From contig JSYX01000061.1 in NCBI GenBank assembly GCA_000787465.1, positions 1 through 64,000 of the forward strand: 64,000 nt of DNA. Reading direction: 5' to 3'. The stretch's first letter is position 1, and each line of letters opens with the position of its first letter. Under the pieces are notes generated by a model. The model ran no database searches and had not been told where the DNA came from. It worked only from the letters and a program-made list of their open reading frames with translations. Shown here one piece after another: positions 23,728-36,435 of this stretch. Source of the stretch: Thermomucor indicae-seudaticae (Eukaryota; Mucoromycota; Mucoromycetes; Mucorales; Lichtheimiaceae). A program made the translations under genes and the position numbers.

Positions 23728-24709
23728 GGCAAAGAAAGTGGGAAAAAGGAAAAAGAAGAGAGAAAGGGAAAAAGGGGTTTTGCTAGCAAAAAAATGAAAC
23801 CTTAATATACGCTCCACACCCTACCCAAGATGGGGGCTGAATTCGCGGGCCATCCACATCCGAGGATCAATGACCGGTTCCTTTTCCGCGTCGCCGGGAC
23901 AATACAAGCTTTTTCCCCACACCCACCCATTCAAGTGTAACCATGAAACCAATCATATGCCGTATTAATGAGGCTATTCAGAATACCAATATATGATGAG
24001 AATAAAGATTCAATCCGCAACTAGACAAGGCGGCAATGCAACCGTAGCTTAATCGAATGCATAACAGAGCACAGCGTACCCAGTGATGTGCTTTATCTCG
24101 TGGCGTCGACCAAGTGGCAACTACCAGACCAGTTCCGGAATTTCCATTTTCGTAACAAGGAACCGCATCAATGGATGACTGCTACACCTATTCAATCGTA
24201 CGAAATGGAAGGTATGATACATGATATGCCCTCTTGTGAGACTGTCTATCACTGTGTTTGCAAAAATAGGACCACTCGCTGTTTATTGTCGCTAATTGCT
24301 TTGCTTTCGGTTATATCAGTCCCTAGCCAGTATATTTAGTTGTTGGCTTGGAAGCATCACTTGTGTCCATATGGCGGATGTGATAGAACGCTAAGCTTTC
24401 CCAGCCTTATGGATACGTGCTTCGCCAAGCACGAGCAAATTCAATTGCAGGGTCACGGTTATCAAGGGTTCGACAAATTATGGACTGGGGTTGCTTGCTC
24501 TTCGAATTAGTGGAATCTGCCCGTTGGTACAAAATCATGCTCACAGTCGTATATCTGGGCGACTGATTCGTACACAGTATCATGATAGAAGAGCCATATG
24601 GTGATCTGAAGCCGCGCGTTTCACGACAGTCCAAAGTTCAGGCGTCACAGACTCCGATTCATCTTGTTTTGCTTGTCCCTCAGCAACCCTTTTAAAACAC
24701 GGCGCGGGC
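23728..24709. other. Divergent intergenic region
   Basis: It separates the ACS transporter and PPR start codons and must hold both promoters. No coding sequence or RNA gene was recognised. Confidence 0.45.
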
Positions 24710-25831
24710 ATGCGGCGTGCCACTCATCATGTGTTCTCATTGTTCAAGGCAGCTTTATACCAGGCAAAAGAGACGTGTTATCTATTAAACAGCACGACTT
24801 TGTATGGGGATCGTTGCTGCGGATGCGGTCGTCTTTTGCGGCCGGTCCCTCCTCCATTAGCCGACCGAACACTCAGGTCCCTGACAGCACGGCAGGTTTC
24901 AGCACCACGCTTCATGACGACAGCGGCTGCTTCGCAGCAAGAGAGCGGTGCAAGAATCATCCAACGTCCACGCCATTACTCTTCCGACATTATACAATTG
25001 GCAAAAAACAACGAACCAATCAAAGCTCTATCACTGTATTTCAAAGCGTTGAAGCACGGCGACCAGCCTTCGCAGGAAGCAATTTACCAAGTCGCCTATT
25101 CACTCTATAAACAAAAGAACTTGGGCGGCATGTACGCACTTCATGATACCCTTTATAGCAACAATAAATCAGCAATCAATCTTTCCAAGCGGTTTCGACG
25201 AACGCTTGTTTATGTATATACCATGCTCGTCAATCTCACCGCCAACAAAACGAGTCCACGCGTCGACATTCACGCGATTGAACAGCTGATTGCGGAAATG
25301 TCGGCATTGGGATTACCCATTCGAACACCTCTATACAACACGCTTCTCAAGCTGCTTGCTGAACGGGATGATCAAAAGGGCATGCAGGCTGTCTTTGACG
25401 ATTTGATCGCCAAGGGAATACAGCCCACCGCACATACGTACGGGATTCTGCTTCATGCGTGCTCTCGGAGGAAAGACTTCGCGAGTATGATAAAATGGCT
25501 CGATGATATGGACCAGCGAGGGGTGTGCGCTGATTCGGGCGTAATTAGCGTCGTGGTGATGGCACTCTGCAAAGTTCGGGAATACGACACAGCTCGGACG
25601 CTCATCCATCAGGTGGACGCCAACACGATGGGCGATCCCGTGCTTCTCGGTGCAAAGATGCGGAAACGCCTGCTTCGTAAAATTGATCAATTACAGGCTC
25701 GTCATGAAGTGCTGCGGCGGCGGCGAATACGTTGGCGCTGGTCGATGAAAAAACGCAAGAAGGCCGAGAAGATGGCAGTAAATGATCATGAAGAGTCGTT
25801 GATGAAAATAAAAAAACGGAAAAAGTCCTAG
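24710..25831 (+). CDS. Pentatricopeptide repeat (PPR) protein, probably mitochondrial
   Basis: A single-exon gene of 373 residues starting at the ATG at 24710. The N-terminus is basic and rich in Arg, Ser and Ala (RTLRSLTARQVSAPRFMTTAAA), as expected for import into mitochondria. The middle has at least three helical repeats of about 35 residues; the clearest is TPLYNTLLKLLAERDDQKGM..DLIAKGIQPTAHTYGILLHACSRR. The C-terminus is strongly basic with a Lys/Arg-rich tail. PPR proteins bind organelle RNA to promote its processing, stability or translation. The specific target cannot be inferred. Confidence 0.88.
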   Translation: MRRATHHVFSLFKAALYQAKETCYLLNSTTLYGDRCCGCGRLLRPVPPPLADRTLRSLTARQVSAPRFMTTAAASQQESGARIIQRPRHYSSDIIQLAKNNEPIKALSLYFKALKHGDQPSQEAIYQVAYSLYKQKNLGGMYALHDTLYSNNKSAINLSKRFRRTLVYVYTMLVNLTANKTSPRVDIHAIEQLIAEMSALGLPIRTPLYNTLLKLLAERDDQKGMQAVFDDLIAKGIQPTAHTYGILLHACSRRKDFASMIKWLDDMDQRGVCADSGVISVVVMALCKVREYDTARTLIHQVDANTMGDPVLLGAKMRKRLLRKIDQLQARHEVLRRRRIRWRWSMKKRKKAEKMAVNDHEESLMKIKKRKKS

Positions 25832-26220
25832 CTGGCAAACTTGGCGGTATTTTGACGGGAGAGGGCGGTCAATGTAAATGCTATAGAGTCACAAAACGGA
25901 CTTTGTGTTGAGGTGGGGCAAACTGTCTTTCGAAGGTCTGTCCGTAGATGCTGAAATTCCCGCCGTGACACCTATTCCACTTGTTATGTACTGCGGCTGC
26001 CGACATCACCTCCTCCGTTCCTAATGCTCTTATGACCCCCTGTACCAACTTCCACGGTTTCTCGGCTCGTTTAAGCTTTCGTTTGTAAGCTTCTGTCGGA
26101 TATTTCTCTTTTTGGTATGGAGCGTCATAGAAGAAGCGCTATCCTGACTAGAGGAACGCGCTAAAACTTTAGCGTAGGCATGTCAATTTCTTTACAGGAA
26201 TTGCGTAAAAACTATATTGG
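25832..26220. other. Intergenic, promoter of the NXPE-like gene
   Basis: About 390 bp between two plus-strand genes; no motif was recognised with confidence. Confidence 0.4.
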
Positions 26221-28220
26221 ATGAAGCAAGTTCTGCTTATAGAAGTCTCCAGCGACGTAAGTTCACAGGCTTCAGACTTCTTGGTAACTGATCCGATGTG
26301 TCTTGGTCCTCCTGTCGATCCCATTACACAAAGGCGCGGCTCCTCCGCTACCAATCTCCGAATGGCCTCTGATCTTTTTTTTCGCCTTCCCGTTTCCTCT
26401 CGAGATTTCTTCTTGTTCCGCAATTCATTCCAACGGGCAATGCATGCTGCTTTAACACAACGGCGAAACCTGGTTCTCATAGTCGTCCTTTTAACACTTG
26501 TCTTTTCCTTAAGTTTTTTCCAACATGCTGGGTATCAACCTTCAGTACCTCAAATCGAAACGCCGCTGAATGATGAGCCTGTCAACCCTTCCATCATCGA
26601 ACCACAGCCGAATATTAACCAGGACAATCAAGAGTCGTCTTCTGCAGAGCAACCTTCCACATCGGATGAAGTTACGAGCTCAGAACCACCGAAAACTGTC
26701 TGTGACCAGGTGGATATGGACTGGCTGTGAGTTGCGGACCTACTTTTTTTTTGTTTTCTCCAGGAACTGGTCACTCAGGTTACCGTCCATATATTAGCGC
26801 ATCAGACAGGACGTATTGGGATGGCTGGGCCTCCAAGGCGATGTTTATGACACCTGAAGGCCAGTACACAACTGAAAACGTAACGATCACCGCGGGCGAA
26901 AGTATCTGCGTTGTTGTTTTAGTGAGTGCTGTTTTGTTATTTTTATTGTTTTAGCTATTTTTTCTAAATATACCATTTTTGATTCGCAGCTTGGTCCCAT
27001 TCCCGCTGTAGCAGCCATCAAACCGGAAGTTCATCATGCACCTGCTGACAGTATCACCATCCATGCGGTCGCGGATAACGTCAAAATACCCATCACAATG
27101 CACCAGCACCAGCGGAAAAGCAATGTATATTATGCGCCTGTACGTTTCATGCATCCGGAAGTCTATCGCTTGGAGAGTACAACGGAATACAGATCCTATT
27201 TTTGGGAGACGCCAATCTATCACGAGTATCGACCTTTCCATTATCAATCACTTCATAATTTGATCGTAAAGGAAGCGGTAGCGGACAACGCTGCTCTGCC
27301 CTCATGCGACGTTCGGTATCCTGAGCAACTACAAGGCAGTTGGGTGAACAAGACTGTTCTTCGGGAAGCAACCTCATTCGATCCCTTTGGTGAAGCCCAA
27401 GAAGAAGATCAGCTCGGGAACGGCTACGTCTTTGTGCCAGATCAATGCAAATTCGAGTCTATCAGTGATGCCCAAGCTGCACAGTGTTTCGACGGCAAGA
27501 CGGTGCATGTCTGGGCGGATGGGAATGTACGAAGGTAAGGACATCGTGGCAAAACACACTATTCGCAGACGGTACTAAACCCATCGGGATAGGAATCTCA
27601 AGGTCTTCAGCTCAGCAAACAGATGGTGCAACGAACAACCTTCCACGGACGCGAGATGCATTTGTAACGATGACGACGAAGACGAACAGTATCCTTGGGT
27701 CACCGATCCGAATGCTCCCCTTCACATTGGCGATGTCTGGAACACCAATATCGACTTTTACTTTAACCGTGTTGGTAGCATTGGTCAAAGGGACTGGCGA
27801 GACGATATGAGACAGCGAGCTTCTCAGTTACCACGAGCGGATTTGGTGATCGTCGGTGTCGGCAACGAAGACATTGCCCTGAACCGTTTGACACCGCTGC
27901 AGTTCGAGCATTCCTTGAAAGAGTTTCTGACGTGTCTCGTAAACGAGATATACCCGGAACAGACGATCATTGTGCGAACACCTCAATACTTTTGCTGCGG
28001 AACGATCCCGTCCTCTTCTTGGAACGCTGGCCGGAGTCGTGCATTCATGAACGTCGTCAGTCAACAAGTGAAAGAGATGGGAGACCGCGTTCTGCTGTGG
28101 GATGTTTACCGACTTGGAGTGGAAGACAACATGTGTGTTTCGGCTGGTTCATCCTATACCCGGCGAAATGTCATCAACCTTGAAAATCAATTGTTGTGGA
28201 ATCTCATCTGCAAACCCTAA
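26221..28220 (+). CDS. NXPE/PC-esterase-like type II membrane protein
   Basis: The N-terminus is cytosolic, then one membrane span (NLVLIVVLLTLVFSLSFF), a Pro/Ser/Gln-rich stalk and a lumenal domain. Introns lie near 26727-26763, 26921-26990 and 27536-27592. The domain contains SYFWETPIYHEYRPFHY, a Cys-rich middle and the ending INLENQLLWNLICKP, which fit the NXPE/Cap64-like SGNH fold used for acyl or sugar modification in the Golgi. Block I reads VHVWADGNVRRNL where GDSxxR is usual, and the C-terminal D-x-x-H region reads SAGSSYTRRN, so the catalytic Ser and His look absent. The first splice pair does not keep the frame (one nt off). The true start may be the ATG at 26362. Confidence 0.65.
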
Positions 28221-29701
28221 CTTGTACAAATACTCCTATCCATAGACAAGTTTATTTATATTGCATTTATTCCCCCCGTCTTCGTTCTGTATAGAGACCA
28301 GAAAAGAAGACAACTGTATTCATCATGCTTGCTATTATAAACAGACGCCAAACCAAGAACGTCGTCTTTGCAGCAAATTCGATCATATAGAAAGCTTACA
28401 CAGGAACACAAAATTCTTGAAACCATTGCGAAATGGTTCGCGAGCCTATGCATCATAAAAACGATGGCCATTTTACTGACCCTTACCTTGATTCATGGGG
28501 CGAGTGGGCCATGTATGCGCGTCCCGTACGTTAATCCAAACCAGCAGCAGTTATGAGATGATGACCGTTTTGCCGCTCGTAAAGATTGGCAAGGCTGCTT
28601 GGTCGACCTCACCACATTCATGTAGTCAAGCGACGGTTTCTCATCCACATAAATTATGCCTTTGACCCAGCGTAGCAGACACTTTTACCACGGTTGGTCT
28701 TCTGACATCGCTTTGGAGGAGGTTTCCTGGGGCGCGGCAATAGCTGGATCACGATTTTTACCTGACGAAACTCCCGGGGTTATACTGGTTCCATGATTTC
28801 ATTCAGCCTCATTGTCAATCGGCGATGCCAAACGCGGTACTCGCGGTATTATCAGGAAAAGCCAAAAGACCCTTCAGCATTTGAACTAGGTGTTGCTCGA
28901 AAATGTATTCTTCGTAAACCTGGTCACGTAAGGTTTTCCTGCTCATCGGGCAAAACATGGGATTACGGATTTTAAGTAATCGATATTGCGATCAAGAAAG
29001 TGTCTCTTCACGTCTTTCGAAGGTTACCGCCTTGGTCTGTTACGCTCATGGGCTGCTTGAGATTGAACGTTATTTACTGAATTGGTTGATTTCTCCAGTT
29101 TACAGAACATATGCTTCTTTGTACTTTATATTCGGTTACAAAGATGGCAATGAGGTGTTTAAAATGCAGATAAGATAGCGACAGCAGCAAAGATAAGGGA
29201 AACTTATCAGTTCTTCTTAGAATGAGTTTGCTCTACTCGAACTGATCCAAAACTGTGTTGGTAAGCACACCAAACATACATTATTGCGGTCGGTGTGGAT
29301 GGCTGACTGATCTTTTTTTTATTGCCAGAGGCTTTAGACACTTATTTCGAAAAAGTGGTAAGGGAAAAATGGGGCAAGTGTGGGAACAGCACCGGGTAGA
29401 TGACTGGCTGGATATAGACGGAGCTCGATATCCTGTGTAGCCTCGACAAGGTACACATGATTATGGACGAGATTGTACCCCAGGGCATCGTTTCCGAGAC
29501 CAATCAAGAACGCGTTTTGGCGCCAATTTCCGCTCTTTAAGGCGGCGCCTGGTGTCTTCGAAGTCGTTTTGGATAATGTGGGGCATATCTGATTGGATAG
29601 TTTGTGGAACTGATCCCACCGTTCTGAAGAGACGGCAATAAAAAAATTGTTCTCTTTCCTTTTCGCTTTCCCTTTATTCTTTGGATTTCTGCGGCGAGAG
29701 A
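28221..29701. other. Intergenic, possible decayed coding sequence
   Basis: Plus-strand readings around 28660-28790 (FYHGWSSDIALEEVSWGAA) and 28957-29178 look protein-like but are broken by stops and frame changes, and I recognise no family. The permease promoter should lie in the last few hundred bases. Confidence 0.35.
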
Positions 29702-32631
29702 ATGCTTCACGGAAAAGCCAAAGACCTTTTGGAAGGAGACGATCCACGTATCGGCTCTGACAAGATCCAAGAAGAACAAGCTTACAACAACCTCGAGAAT
29801 GGATCCATACACACTGAAAAGACTGGTGATTTGCAAGCAGGGACGAAACGTGGATTAAGTGCAAGACATGTACAGTTGATCGCCTTGGGTGGTACTATTG
29901 GGTACTATACATTGAATCGAATCAATAGTCGTCAGTGTACTGAATCAGCTTATGTTTATTGCAGAACGGGTCTCTTCCTGAACTCGGGCACCAACATTGC
30001 TACGGTAATAAATGACCGGATCATTTCTTGTAAGATGGCAAAGATTTTACTGTTCATTGCTTATTAGGCCGGTCCGGCGGGTGCCTTTATCGCGTATGTC
30101 TTTTTCTTCCGTTTAAAATCATATGGCGTTCGGTGACTAACTTATCTTTGCAGATACTGTGTTGGTATGATCTACACTTTCGATAAACGTGCTGTGTCAC
30201 AGTGCGAAAATGATCTAACTGAAAAATTTTTGTTATATCGATCGCAATTTAAGTTGGCTTCATGGTAAGTGGCGCGAAATTTAATGCAAAAGAAGATGTT
30301 AATAATAAAAGTATGGGTCAGGTCTATTGCATTATGACATGTTTAGGCGAGATGGCCACATTACTGCCAGGTAACAATAATCTGCTTCTTTGCAGGCATT
30401 TTCTCACGTTTGAGGTCGCACGTAAAAGTCTCTGGTTCATTCAATCACTATGCCACACGTTTCGTGGACCCTGCTTTGGGTTTTGCCCTGGGTTGGAATT
30501 ATTGGTAAGAGGCTGATCTTATTGAATTACCACACTAATCTAAATGGGTCTTTCAAGGTTTTCTGTAAGCAACAAATTCATTAATATGTCCGTGGTAAAA
30601 AAGTTTACTAACCAGGTGCTTGACTCCCTGTCGACGGCAATGTCGTACAGTGGGTAAGTGTCACATGCTCATCGTTTCAGATAGCTTTCCATTTTTAACC
30701 CAAAAATTCGGTCCTTGATAACGAAGGCTGTCACTATCGCGACTGGTAAGTATTATGCAATCTGAAGTTGTTTGAATGATGCCAACAATGAATGTTTGTA
30801 GAACTCGCTGCTGCTGCGACTATCATTCGATGGTGGGGACCAGTCATGCCGGATCCAGCCTGGTCGACGATTTTCATGGTTTTGATCCTTGCCGTCAACC
30901 TTGTCGGTGTCAGGTAAAAAGGAAATATAAGCATTGTGCAGCATAAATGATATCTTAGATCGGATAATATTAATAGACTATACGGTGAAATGGAGTACTG
31001 GCTTGCGCTTATCAAGATTCTCGTGGTTCTGATGTTTGTCATTGTTGGTCAGTTTTTTTAAGCCCAATGTACCTAAAAATATGCTAAGTAATCTCTCTTT
31101 ATTTAGGTATCTTGGTCACGGCAGGTGCTGTTGGTCAAATGGGAACTATTGGCTTCAAGTAAGTTTTATTAGACCTTTGCTAAATGTGTGTAATCCGTTA
31201 TGCATTAATGCGTTATTCAAGGTACTGGAATGACCCAGGCGCATTTGTCGATGGCGCTGTTGGAACAGTCAATGTCTTGCTATCAGCCGGTTTCTCATTC
31301 CAGGGCACTGAAATTGGTAATTACGAAGCCTGTTAGTATGTGCCGAACGTGACAAGGATGTCTCACAGTACGATAGTCGGTATCACTGCCGGCGAAGCAA
31401 AGAACCCGAGTCAGACCTTGCCTCGAGCTATCCGCAATACATTCTTCCGTATCGTATTCTTTTATATTGTCACCATTTTCTTGATCGGCATGTGTGTCCC
31501 TTCAAATGACCAAAACCTCGCCAACAGTCACGGTTCTGCAGCAACGGCTTCATTTACTTTGATCTTCCAACTTGCGGGTATCAATGGCGGTGCTCACTTT
31601 GTTAACACCGTCATCTTGGTCAGGTACATGGACCAGCGCGCAATTATCTATCCTGCGATACAGTCATTACTAACGGCGACATTGGCACCTAGTGTCCTCT
31701 CAGCCGCAAACTCATCCCTTTACACCACTGCTCGTACTCTGCTGGGTCTCGCTCGCGACGGTAACGCACCAGCATTCCTTGGTCGCGTCAACCGCTTCGG
31801 TGCTCCATACTGGTAAAGCATATCGTATGTACGATGCTGTCAGTGTTCTTACTTTGAGCGCATCTCAGGGCCGTCCTTTTCTCTTCCACTATCGGATTTG
31901 CCTGCGTTTTCGTCTCGATCTACAGGTATATTTCTAATCCATTGAATTGGCCATTCTGTATCTGCTAAGTTCGGCTTTCGTAGTGCCTCGGCAGCATTTA
32001 CTTGGTTCTTGAGTGTCACTGCCGTTACCGGTTTTATCAGCTGGTGGGGCATCGCATTTGTGCATATCCGTTTCCGTCGCGCCTATGTCAAGCAGGGTAA
32101 ATACAAAGAAGAGCCATACTGCTCACATTAGAAACAGATCTCCCCGTCTGACTCTTTGCGGCTCTTTAGGACGTTCTCTCGATGACTTACCTTTCAGAGC
32201 TTTTGCTTATCCGTGGTCTGGCCTGTTTGCCTGTACTCTGTGCATTCTAATTATTTTGGGCCAAGGTACTATCATGTTGCAAGTTGCGACTACTCTCGCA
32301 TCCTTTTACTTAGTCACACATGTAGGCTACGGCGCGTTCACTCCAACATTTGACAGTATCACCTTTGTTACCAACTATATTGGTATCCTGCCTGTCATTA
32401 TCTGCTACGTCTGCTACAAAATCATCCGGAGAACCAAGGTGGTTCCGCTTCTGGAAGTTGGTAAGCTTTGCCTCGGCTACGAGTAAAAGAAAGAAGGGAA
32501 AGGTTTATTGCTAAGTCATGAACTTTGTAGACTTTGAAACCGGTCGTGTCACACATGAAGACGTTGAAGAAGACCAAAGGGAGGTTGGCGAACGACCATG
32601 GTATAAGCAGATACTTAGCTGGATCTTTTAA
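29702..32631 (+). CDS. Amino acid permease (APC superfamily, YAT type)
   Basis: A proton-coupled amino acid importer of the plasma membrane with 12 expected helices. It starts at the ATG at 29702 and ends SWIF. The N-terminal cytosolic part runs to RGLSARHVQLIALGGTIGTGLFLNSG, the YAT hallmark at the first helix. Later blocks are ARFVDPALGFALGWNYW-like, NLVGVRLYGEMEYWLALIKI, GFSFQGTEIVGITAGEAKNP and LSAANSSLYTTARTLLGLA. At least twelve short introns split the gene, many with pyrimidine-poor ends. Some readings give extra short frames between exons, so exact joints need cDNA. Substrate range cannot be inferred. Confidence 0.87.
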
Positions 32632-32922
32632 AATCTGCATGCTACTACTACCTACGGAATATGTACTACTACTATCATTATTGTTACCAAAAGTAAAAAA
32701 AAGGCGGATCTTTTATTGCTGAGATCCAGAAGCACGCGCTTAAGATACATAGCAGCCAGTCTACGTACAATAACTCGACCACTACACCCAACGGAACCTT
32801 CTTTTTCCCACCGCTCGATTTTCATAATGTTATGAATTCAAGAATTTGTACAGGAAAAGACGGTTATATGCATTGTTACTCCAGTTGCAATTAATGTGGA
32901 AAAACGGCAAAAGAAAAAGGTT
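32632..32922. other. Convergent intergenic region
   Basis: 3' flanks of the permease and the E2 gene; no feature was seen. Confidence 0.5.
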
Positions 32923-33809
32923 CTAAACAGTGTCGTCGTGAAATGCCCATGCTGTCTTCTTGGGTGATGCATGTGCGCTTTTTATGTACAAGTCGTTATC
33001 AGGTGGCAGTTCCTAGTCCATTCAGGGTCAAACAAGACAACGATCTTACGTGGTGTCACTGCATAGTACAAAATGCTCACCTTCTTAGTACAGCTTGACA
33101 GCATAGACTGTATAGAGAGGCATATCTGTGCCACAGTCTGAACGGGCGAATAATCGGAGTACAACACGTTCAAGCAGATGTGTCCATTCGAGTAGACCTA
33201 TAAAAAGACGAGAACTCAGTTACACCTTGGCTAATGCGCTTATCACGTCGAACTCCATTACGCTAAAACACTTCAATTGAGTCCCTTTTATGAAATGGAA
33301 TGATTCTCTTTTGTTCAGAACACGTACTGTGGATGAACTGGAATATGCGGCGGCACAAACATCACCTCGGGGGCTTCCAACGGATAAGACGGCGTGAACC
33401 GAAACTAAGACACGGTGAATTCTCTTTGCCTTTTCTCGTTCTCGACGCTGGTCTGCTTTTACCTCGAGCTTAAACTCTTCGCCCTACTTGCTCGCGGTTA
33501 GAAAGCTGGCGTTTAATTCATGCAAAAACCGACTTGCCTCATATAAAGTGTCCGGTGCACCTTTTAACCGCAAATGCCACCTACAGTGTTTTGCGATAAA
33601 TAAAATAAAAATGTGCATAACATAAAGCACACTGCATACTTTGTGAAATCGTTTGCTTCTTCTATCGTGATACCTTCCGGAGGATTAGACGCAAGTTCTT
33701 TATACATTCGAAATCGCGGTCAGTCATCAATGCAATGAAGGAATCGAGGAAAAGAAGCCATACCACGCAGCTCTTTACTAAGACGCCTCGAGTATAAAGG
33801 TTTTGACAT
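32923..33809 (-). CDS. Ubiquitin-conjugating enzyme E2, UBE2W-like
   Basis: Transfers ubiquitin from E1; human UBE2W attaches it to substrate N-termini. It starts at the ATG at 33809 (MSKPLYSRRLSKELR), continues ELASNPPEGITIEEANDF, WHLRLKGAPDTLYE, GEEFKLE, FRFTPSYPLEAPEVMF, IPVHP, YSNGHICLNVLYSDYSP (active-site Cys in HICL), then SIQSMLSSCTKK and PPDNDLYIKSAHASPKKTAW, ending HDDTV. The HPxVYSNGHICLS-like block and the C-terminal KTxWxxHDD are specific to UBE2W. The gene is cut into about seven exons; one, 33483-33463, is only 21 nt, and the intron before it (33537-33484) starts with GC. The junction after IPVHP is not settled. Confidence 0.88.
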
Positions 33810-35940
33810 AAGTGTGAAAGAGAATGAGAAGAGGAGTAGAGAAGCCACTGCACCCAGTGAGAAAAGCAGCAATGCAACTTAAATGCTTATTTTGGTAATC
33901 CGAAAAAGAAAAATCCAAGACAGTTGTGTCGCCTATAATGGGCAACGTTGTGTTTTCTAAACATGCGCAAAGATGGCCGAGACATACAGACCCAAGTTGT
34001 CGGCTCTGCGGACAAGTAGAGCCTCGCAGAGTTCTGGGACTTCCCAGTTCTGCTTTCAAGTTACCGGGTCAAGAAGACTGAGCTTCAGCAGCATATAGTC
34101 TACTCTGCTAGTAAAGTATCTTTACCTACTTTTCCAAGTGCCTAGATGAAAGCAAGGTGGCCTCGACGATTAGGACGTTGCAATCATATTGAGTTCTTCT
34201 TTTATAGGGAAAGGAAGGCGAAAGGTTTCAGCGGTTTTTCCTTGCATCGCCAACAAGTAACCGAGCAATACGCTACATGGTCCACGAGCTTTCTGGTAAT
34301 TCTGTCTTTTTAGTCTTCTGCGTTGTTCCTCAGCTGCTGATGTTCACAGAAACAGCTGAGGAAATGCCCAAGCTGACAGGAATGTCATGTATATATTGCG
34401 CCACATACAATAAGATTGCCTTACAGTTAATAAGCTAAGCTATGTCGCCACCTTACTCGGCGATGTAATGTGCTCCTTTGAATGCGATGGGGCGATATAG
34501 GAGAAAGACCTCGTGGGCGTTGATTGCAGGAAGGATAACTCTATTCCACATCCTACCGTCTTTTTCGCATATGAGCATAGCATGTATCCTTTGACGACCG
34601 ACATAAAGGCAGACATGTCCTTGAGCGCCCGCGACCTTCTAGCCAAGTCCACTGTCGCCAGTCCGTCCACGTAGACCAGGGAAGAGCAATTTTACTCCAC
34701 ATTGAGCTGAAACGGCCTAACTTCCCGGCACCGTTGGGGTGACCAGACAAAGTGAACGCCGTGAAGTACCTGTTAACGATACGGCAATTCATTGCACAAC
34801 GCAGCGCGCAAAGGGTCCTCCACTTATTCTAGGCATATTACAGCCTTCTTAGAGAGTCTGACGGCTCTAATTCCACGGGGGAAAGATAGACTTAAAGCTG
34901 ACGACGGCCTTGAAGTAACAGAGATAAACCATTCGATTAACTTCTAGAATTCCTTACCTACGTGTACTAACTTTGAAAGCGGAATGCTGTAGCATGTCTT
35001 CTACGATGGGCATGAATGGCGCATGAGGATCCTTTTGCGCACAATAAGCTTCATAACAGCGATGACGACAAAAGAGAAACGCAATTTGCGAATTCCCAAA
35101 AGAAAGAAAGCTTTTAACCAACAGTCATCCTTTCATGCCATCACGCCAAGCTTATCTCTATCATGCAATTGTCACAGGCATGTGAAGGACAGCATTCGTC
35201 TATCTCTGATAGTCGCTTGTTGAATGACGACATTGCAACATTTTGAAGACCATGCCGACATTGATGCCATCGCGATAGTAGAGGGATGATTGAGAAGATG
35301 ATTTCGTCGAAAACAACAAAGGACTATTTGTGAATTCGCCACGGAAGTCTATGGCTGCTTTTCGTTGCCTGAACCCGAAAGATTGAACCCTAAACGAAAC
35401 CAGACTCTTCACTCTGCACCTGAGCACACGATCTGCAAGTATCGCGTTAGCCTTTCATTTTTTTCATTTGTATCAACAAGAATGTTAGAGAAACCTCCTC
35501 GTCTATAACGAAAATCAATATAAAGAGCTTCGGCTGCAGAAGTGACCTGTTTTAACGAGATTGAAGGTAAATGAAGGGATCGGCGTGGGAACCACCGTAT
35601 CAAGAATATGTTGACTTACGAAAGCTATTTCAATCTAAGTGGCTCTCGAGGTTGGGGAGGAGTGACTTCGTCCGCTTCCACGGATGAAAAGGGGAGTATT
35701 TTCCCCTGCACATAATCTGTGAGGGGTGAGTGTTCCGCGGGATCGTTTAGTTAACGCACATATCCATGCCTCAAATTAATGTCTCCCTGATGCCCCCAAT
35801 CCCGCCCCCCCAAAAAGATAGAAGTCACATAAAATAGGGGGCATGCAAAAGGTATTAAAATGCCGCATTTCTCAAGCTTCATACATTCATCTCTTCTTCA
35901 GACTCTTAACTCTTTCTTTTGCTCTTTTTGATTTATTCCA
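33810..35940. other. Gene-poor region, some decayed coding traces
   Basis: On the minus strand near 34440-34575 a clean reading MLICEKDGRMWNRVILPAIN continues to a stop at GAHYIAE, but upstream it breaks into two other frames (34575-34790). It looks like a relic of an unidentified protein. Nothing else was recognised. Confidence 0.35.
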
Positions 35941-36435
35941 CTACGAATCTTGACCTCTCTCTCCAACTACATCCACATACGGGACGACGAACTATTGGAC
36001 AATGCGGCTCTTTCTACGATTATCTCTTCCTTGTTTTCAAGACTATCCACCCAAATCCCATTCTGCTGGATTTATATTCCTTGGCGTTATGCACTTCCCT
36101 TCCATCCTGTGCTCTGGTGCTTTCCGGCTTGTTTCTGCTTGTGGACCTGGGAATTAACCGGTTGAAGTCTTACGTATCTTAACTTGCCTGCCAGAAGTGC
36201 GCTCACCACGTATCTTTTGACGGTCCACTTGAGGTGCGTAGGACTTTTCAACTGGCGTGTTTCCAACGACCATCGATCATCTCTTCTTTATTGTCAAGAC
36301 CATCCACGTTACCTCCGTTTTCCTTGGTCCACATTTCCTGCCGCGAAGCTTGCTCCATTCATCTTGTACTTTGGAACTCACTTTCGACACGCTTTGGGAA
36401 ACCGCTGATTGAAGTCTTACGTATCTTGACTTTTT
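35941..36435. repeat. Diverged tandem duplication (~250-bp unit, two copies)
   Basis: Matching blocks recur with an offset of about 247-257 bp: ATCTCTTCCTTGTTTTCAAG at 36022 against ATCTCTTCTTTATTGTCAAG at 36279, and TTGAAGTCTTACGTATCTT at 36162 and at 36409. The units are pyrimidine-rich on the plus strand. No coding content is shared. Confidence 0.65.
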
